Shown: positions 60,326-64,000 of the stretch, one piece after another | Position numbering within the stretch: position 1 is the stretch's first letter | Layout: every line of letters starts with the position of its first letter | Source of the DNA: Trogon surrucura | Lineage: Eukaryota; Chordata; Aves; Trogoniformes; Trogonidae | Assembly (NCBI GenBank): GCA_020746105.1 | Contig: CM036618.1 | Location: forward strand, 106,094,622-106,158,621 | DNA length: 64,000 nucleotides | Direction: 5' to 3' | Translations under genes and position numbers: made by a program | Notes under the pieces: model-generated | Told to the model about the DNA's origin: nothing | The model's database searches: none | What the model saw: only the letters and a program-made list of their open reading frames with translations

Positions 60326-63300
60326 TTCTAAAACAGCGTAGCTTTTACTGCCCTTATTTCTGGAAGTAGATGCAGGTCAATGTAAAGGCTGGGATGTTTC
60401 CCGAAGTATGCACACATTTTTTTGCATTCAGTCTGAAAAAGAAAACCAAATTAAGTGCAGGCTGATTGATCAGGGTAAATATCAAAAGGTTAGGGTGGGA
60501 TTTTTGATTTGCTAGCCATTCTGAAAAATTAAAATCTCAACTCCCTAAGCACTTCTTTTTGGTATCACAGGTGCCATCTTGAGAATCTAGCCTGAACACA
60601 ATGGGAATATCAGCATGAAAGATTTTACTGTTTCAGGTTTTTCTAGGTTTCATTTCATCTAGAAATATTAATGGAGTTGAGATGTAATTCAGCTGAGTCT
60701 CATATATAAACATTTTTCTGCTGTCTGCATTTATCCTGAGCTTTAGTGTTCCTCATCAACTTTAGCATGTAGAGGAAACTGTTTAAATAATTCTTTTAGC
60801 TCCACTACAATCAGCTCTTTTTATGTGCTTGCTTTGCACTTGATTGCACTGTGTTTATGTCCAGATTTTCTCAGTGCCTTTTGTATGTCAGTTTTCCCTG
60901 GCTTGGGTGGGTCTTTCGAACCAAAAAAGGCAAAGAGAACATACAATAAAGAGCGTTGGAGGTGTGATATTTAAACCTCTTTAAATCTTACTCATTTGTG
61001 GTTGAGGAAGATTTCAGCATAAGGACTTTGTTAGGGTCTAGCGTAAACAATCACTACAAAATGAGAAAAACTTAATTTAATCAGAGCAGATTAATTGCAT
61101 GTATGAATGCAACTAAAATGTGTGTATGTATCCTCAACACCCTGTGTACAGGAAAGCTTACTTGGGATTTCATGTGCTGCGTTTTGAGCAAGAGCTAAAT
61201 ATTTGTTGCTTGAACGTCTTTTCTCTCTGCCCTGGTCTCCAATGTTATCATCACCCCAGCCCTGGGTCTTCGATATTTTGACACCTGCTGGGTCTTTGGT
61301 TGAACCCAGTTAATTAGTCCATATGTTGTTGTTTATTTCAATAAAAATACCAGATTACTTACAGAGAACTTAAGCAATTTTTTCAGCCTCTGAGCACAGC
61401 CTCATGGGACAGCCAAGGACAGCTGTAAAGTTCTTCTTTTTAAGAAGTTCTGGTTAATGTCAGCTGAGAAAGCTCTTGGTAAACAAATGAATAATTGATT
61501 GCTCAGCTTTCACATAGCTACTGAGTTTCTGGGCTCACATGACTCATTTGTGAACCATTCCTGTCGTCCTAATGCCATAACATTGGAGAAATGATGATTG
61601 TTTCTTGGAGGATTCTTCTGTGGACATAGTTGCCAAGACCAAAGCTGTAATGGTTTGTTATTATGACCTTTGTTATTCCATTAGGCTCAATAGCTTTTAA
61701 AAAAAATGATGTGTGCATACTTTAGGAAAGTTTTTACCCTTTACATTGACCTGACATCATAGTTTATGCTACAAAATGTATTAATGACAAAGTAGTGTTT
61801 TCATGTCAGGAGGACAAATTTTAACAACTATAATCTGCCCTTAGTCATCATAAATACAAATGTATTGGTAAAACAGACCTTGTTAATGCAGCCAAGACAA
61901 ATGCTAGACCATATTTCAAATCAATTGAAGCACTAGTCTATACACTCCACGTTTTTTTCGTGGAGCTTCAAATACATTATTGTCAAACAACTGGTAACAT
62001 AAGTTTTCCAGTGGGCACCCTAGAACAGTAATTTCACATCAGATGCAAACGATCTAGGTCGTTTTTCGCAATTACTTGAAGATGTGTAAATATCTCAGAG
62101 GATATGGATGGGCATAGGGAGCGTTCAATTAATATTGTTTTGATGGTTTTTTTAATACTTGAAATGTCAACAGTAAAAAACCTTGTGAGCATGTCAGTAC
62201 TTGCAAATTGCCTTGTACTGTAAACAGTTTAATTTGCAATAAATTCTGTGCATTATAGTTAACTGAAATGCAACCTTTTCAGTGCCCCTCGCTCACTGCA
62301 GTGATGATATAAAGTAGGCTTGCTATTTTCAATTGTTGCAGCACTTCAAAGCCAATACGCTGCCCACAAAGTGCTCCTTTCTGGTCCTGCTTTCATAAAT
62401 TCATTAGCTATATGCAAAAGGCAGGTTTGCTTTATATCCTTTCCTGAGCACACAGGTCTCTTGGAAGGGGGGCAGAATGGGACCCTGGAAGAAGCTGTTA
62501 AACAGAAAGCCTACCTGCTTTCTTCCAGCTCCCGTTCATGTTTTCTAGGTAGCATCTGCAGAGCTCTTGTCATGTGGGTAGACCTGCTCTGAGAGGTCCT
62601 GAGGAAATGCATAAGAAACTCTTGGTCTCTGTTTTTCCAATGCCTTTCTGGAGAGGAACCGCCTGTCACAGTACCTACCTCTGACACCAGCGTGCTGCCA
62701 ACACAGTTGAATCTCTCCTTGTGGAGACTTTGCTGTAAGGAACTCATGCAGAGAAAGGAAACAATGAACTTTCAAACCTCTTTCACAGATTCACAAAGAA
62801 GCAGAATTGAGGTAAATCTGGGTATTTGTGTGTGTGGTTGAAACAAAGGCAAGTTTCTTCACTCTGCATGCAGGAGATGTTGAGCTCAACAAAAAGACAT
62901 TCACAGGAGAAAGTCTCACTCCTGGTTAACAGTGGTACTGAAGAAATATTTCTATCACTTAACACTGCAGTAAGGCAGGTGTGAGAATACTTGTCCTATC
63001 CACGATGTAGGCTGAGGAACAGGTTTTACTGCTGCAAAAAGTGAGAAGGAATTTGGGGAATGAGAAGAAACTTAGATCAGCATCTCTCTGCAAGGAGAAA
63101 ACATCCACTGCATGTTGTTATCCCATGGAAATGAGTAAGAGCACACTTAGAGACCGATCTTTCTGGGTTTAGACCTAAATCCTTGTGGAAACCAGTATAC
63201 ATCTTAGGAATCCTAGATGCAAAATTATCATGCTTCTGCTTGGTGCTGTTTAACTGCTGAATTAATCAAGTACAATTGCTTAAGGCCCCAGAGGAAAGGA

Positions 63301-64000
63301 TGTAATAAATCTTGGGAGTATTTGCTCTGGTTTATGGCTGGGAGAAGCTGCGTAACATTACATCAGATGTTATAAACATTTGCAACGGCACGTTTGCCTT
63401 ACTCGGGGCATTGTGGCACGAGTCTTGAGAAACTAAAGCAGGAGGGTATGTCCTGAGGGCTGGATGCATTTCTTCTTAGCTTTTGATAACTTGATGGCGT
63501 CTCTTTGCGATGGGTCAGCTGGGGCCCGGTTGCTCAGCGCTGCACGTTCAGCACCGTCGGGTAGAGGGCAGTCGGGTACAGCAGATGGTGCAGGGAGCGC
63601 TACTGCGGGCCGAGCCTCTTTCCCTGGCCTGGCCAGAGGGTTACACAGCACCCCCTCGTCCCCAAATCAGCTTTCACTTAGTTGGAGAGATGGAGGGATC
63701 GATTTGTTGTACCTGGATTCTGATATTCCTTCAGAGCAGGATGAATTGTTGATGGTATGTGGAGCTTCTCCTTCGCACTGGCAGCAGGAGCTGCAGGGAC
63801 ATGTAACAACCAGTTGGGGGGGGGGGGGGGGAGAAATGTCCTGATTTAAATATTAATCTTCCTGAGTTTAAAATGGAGCTGCCTTGAGTTATTTTCCTCG
63901 CCGCAGTGGGGGACAGTCCCAGGGCGCTGTGCCAAGCAGAACGTGTGCTGTTCTCATGCACTGTGCATCCTGCCCTCTGGGACCTCTGTCGCTGGAAGCA
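60326..64000. other. Intergenic to window end
   Basis: AT-rich single-copy sequence with no recognised repeat or exon. A long G run sits at about 63817-63831. In other vertebrates HLX follows MTARC, so some of this may be regulatory; that is inference from synteny only. Confidence 0.45.

Noticed and set aside
1..64000. CRISPR arrays, operons or endogenous retrovirus with LTRs
   Set aside because: The DNA is vertebrate nuclear; no regularly spaced repeats, paired LTRs or gag/pol/env frames were seen, and all reverse-transcriptase fragments are CR1.

Overview
This window looks like nuclear DNA from a bird. It carries split vertebrate genes with GT-AG introns, about a dozen fragments of the CR1 LINE family typical of birds and reptiles, and two short elements with a tRNA-Ile-like head and a CR1-like tail. 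From memory, that design matches TguSINE1, described from passerines, so a passerine is the best guess. The gene order MARK1 - C1orf115 - MTARC matches human 1q41.

Layout, left to right. Positions 1-12,995 hold the 3' end of MARK1 (+): five coding exons, 304 codons, ending in the KA1 domain, then a 3'UTR of about 1.75 kb. After an intergenic stretch with a truncated CR1, C1orf115/RDD1 (+) starts in a CpG island, with two exons (133 aa, 16,735-19,444) and a polyadenylation signal at 20,815. The stretch 20.8-31.5 kb holds the two tRNA-CR1 SINEs, an old CR1, an AT-rich block that reads like a regulatory element, further CR1 copies, and an intact intronless profilin ORF on the minus strand (29,548-29,952). 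A second CpG island starts a seven-exon mitochondrial amidoxime-reducing component gene (+, 31,857-39,720), most like MTARC2. From 39.7 kb to the end I find no convincing gene: a 2.4-kb and a 1.3-kb CR1 (both minus), smaller CR1 relics and long single-copy DNA, probably the flank leading toward HLX (not in the window).

The genes are neighbours by ancient synteny and are not a functional operon. MARK1 is a microtubule-affinity-regulating kinase, C1orf115 a small membrane-linked protein tied to drug transporter trafficking, and MTARC a molybdenum reductase of the mitochondrial outer membrane. The points most worth a second look are the intronless profilin, the tRNA-headed SINEs (one with target-site duplications and a GAU anticodon loop), an apparent one-base frameshift in a G7 run in MTARC exon 1, a NAGNAG acceptor in MARK1, and a Pumilio-type motif overlapping the C1orf115 polyadenylation signal.
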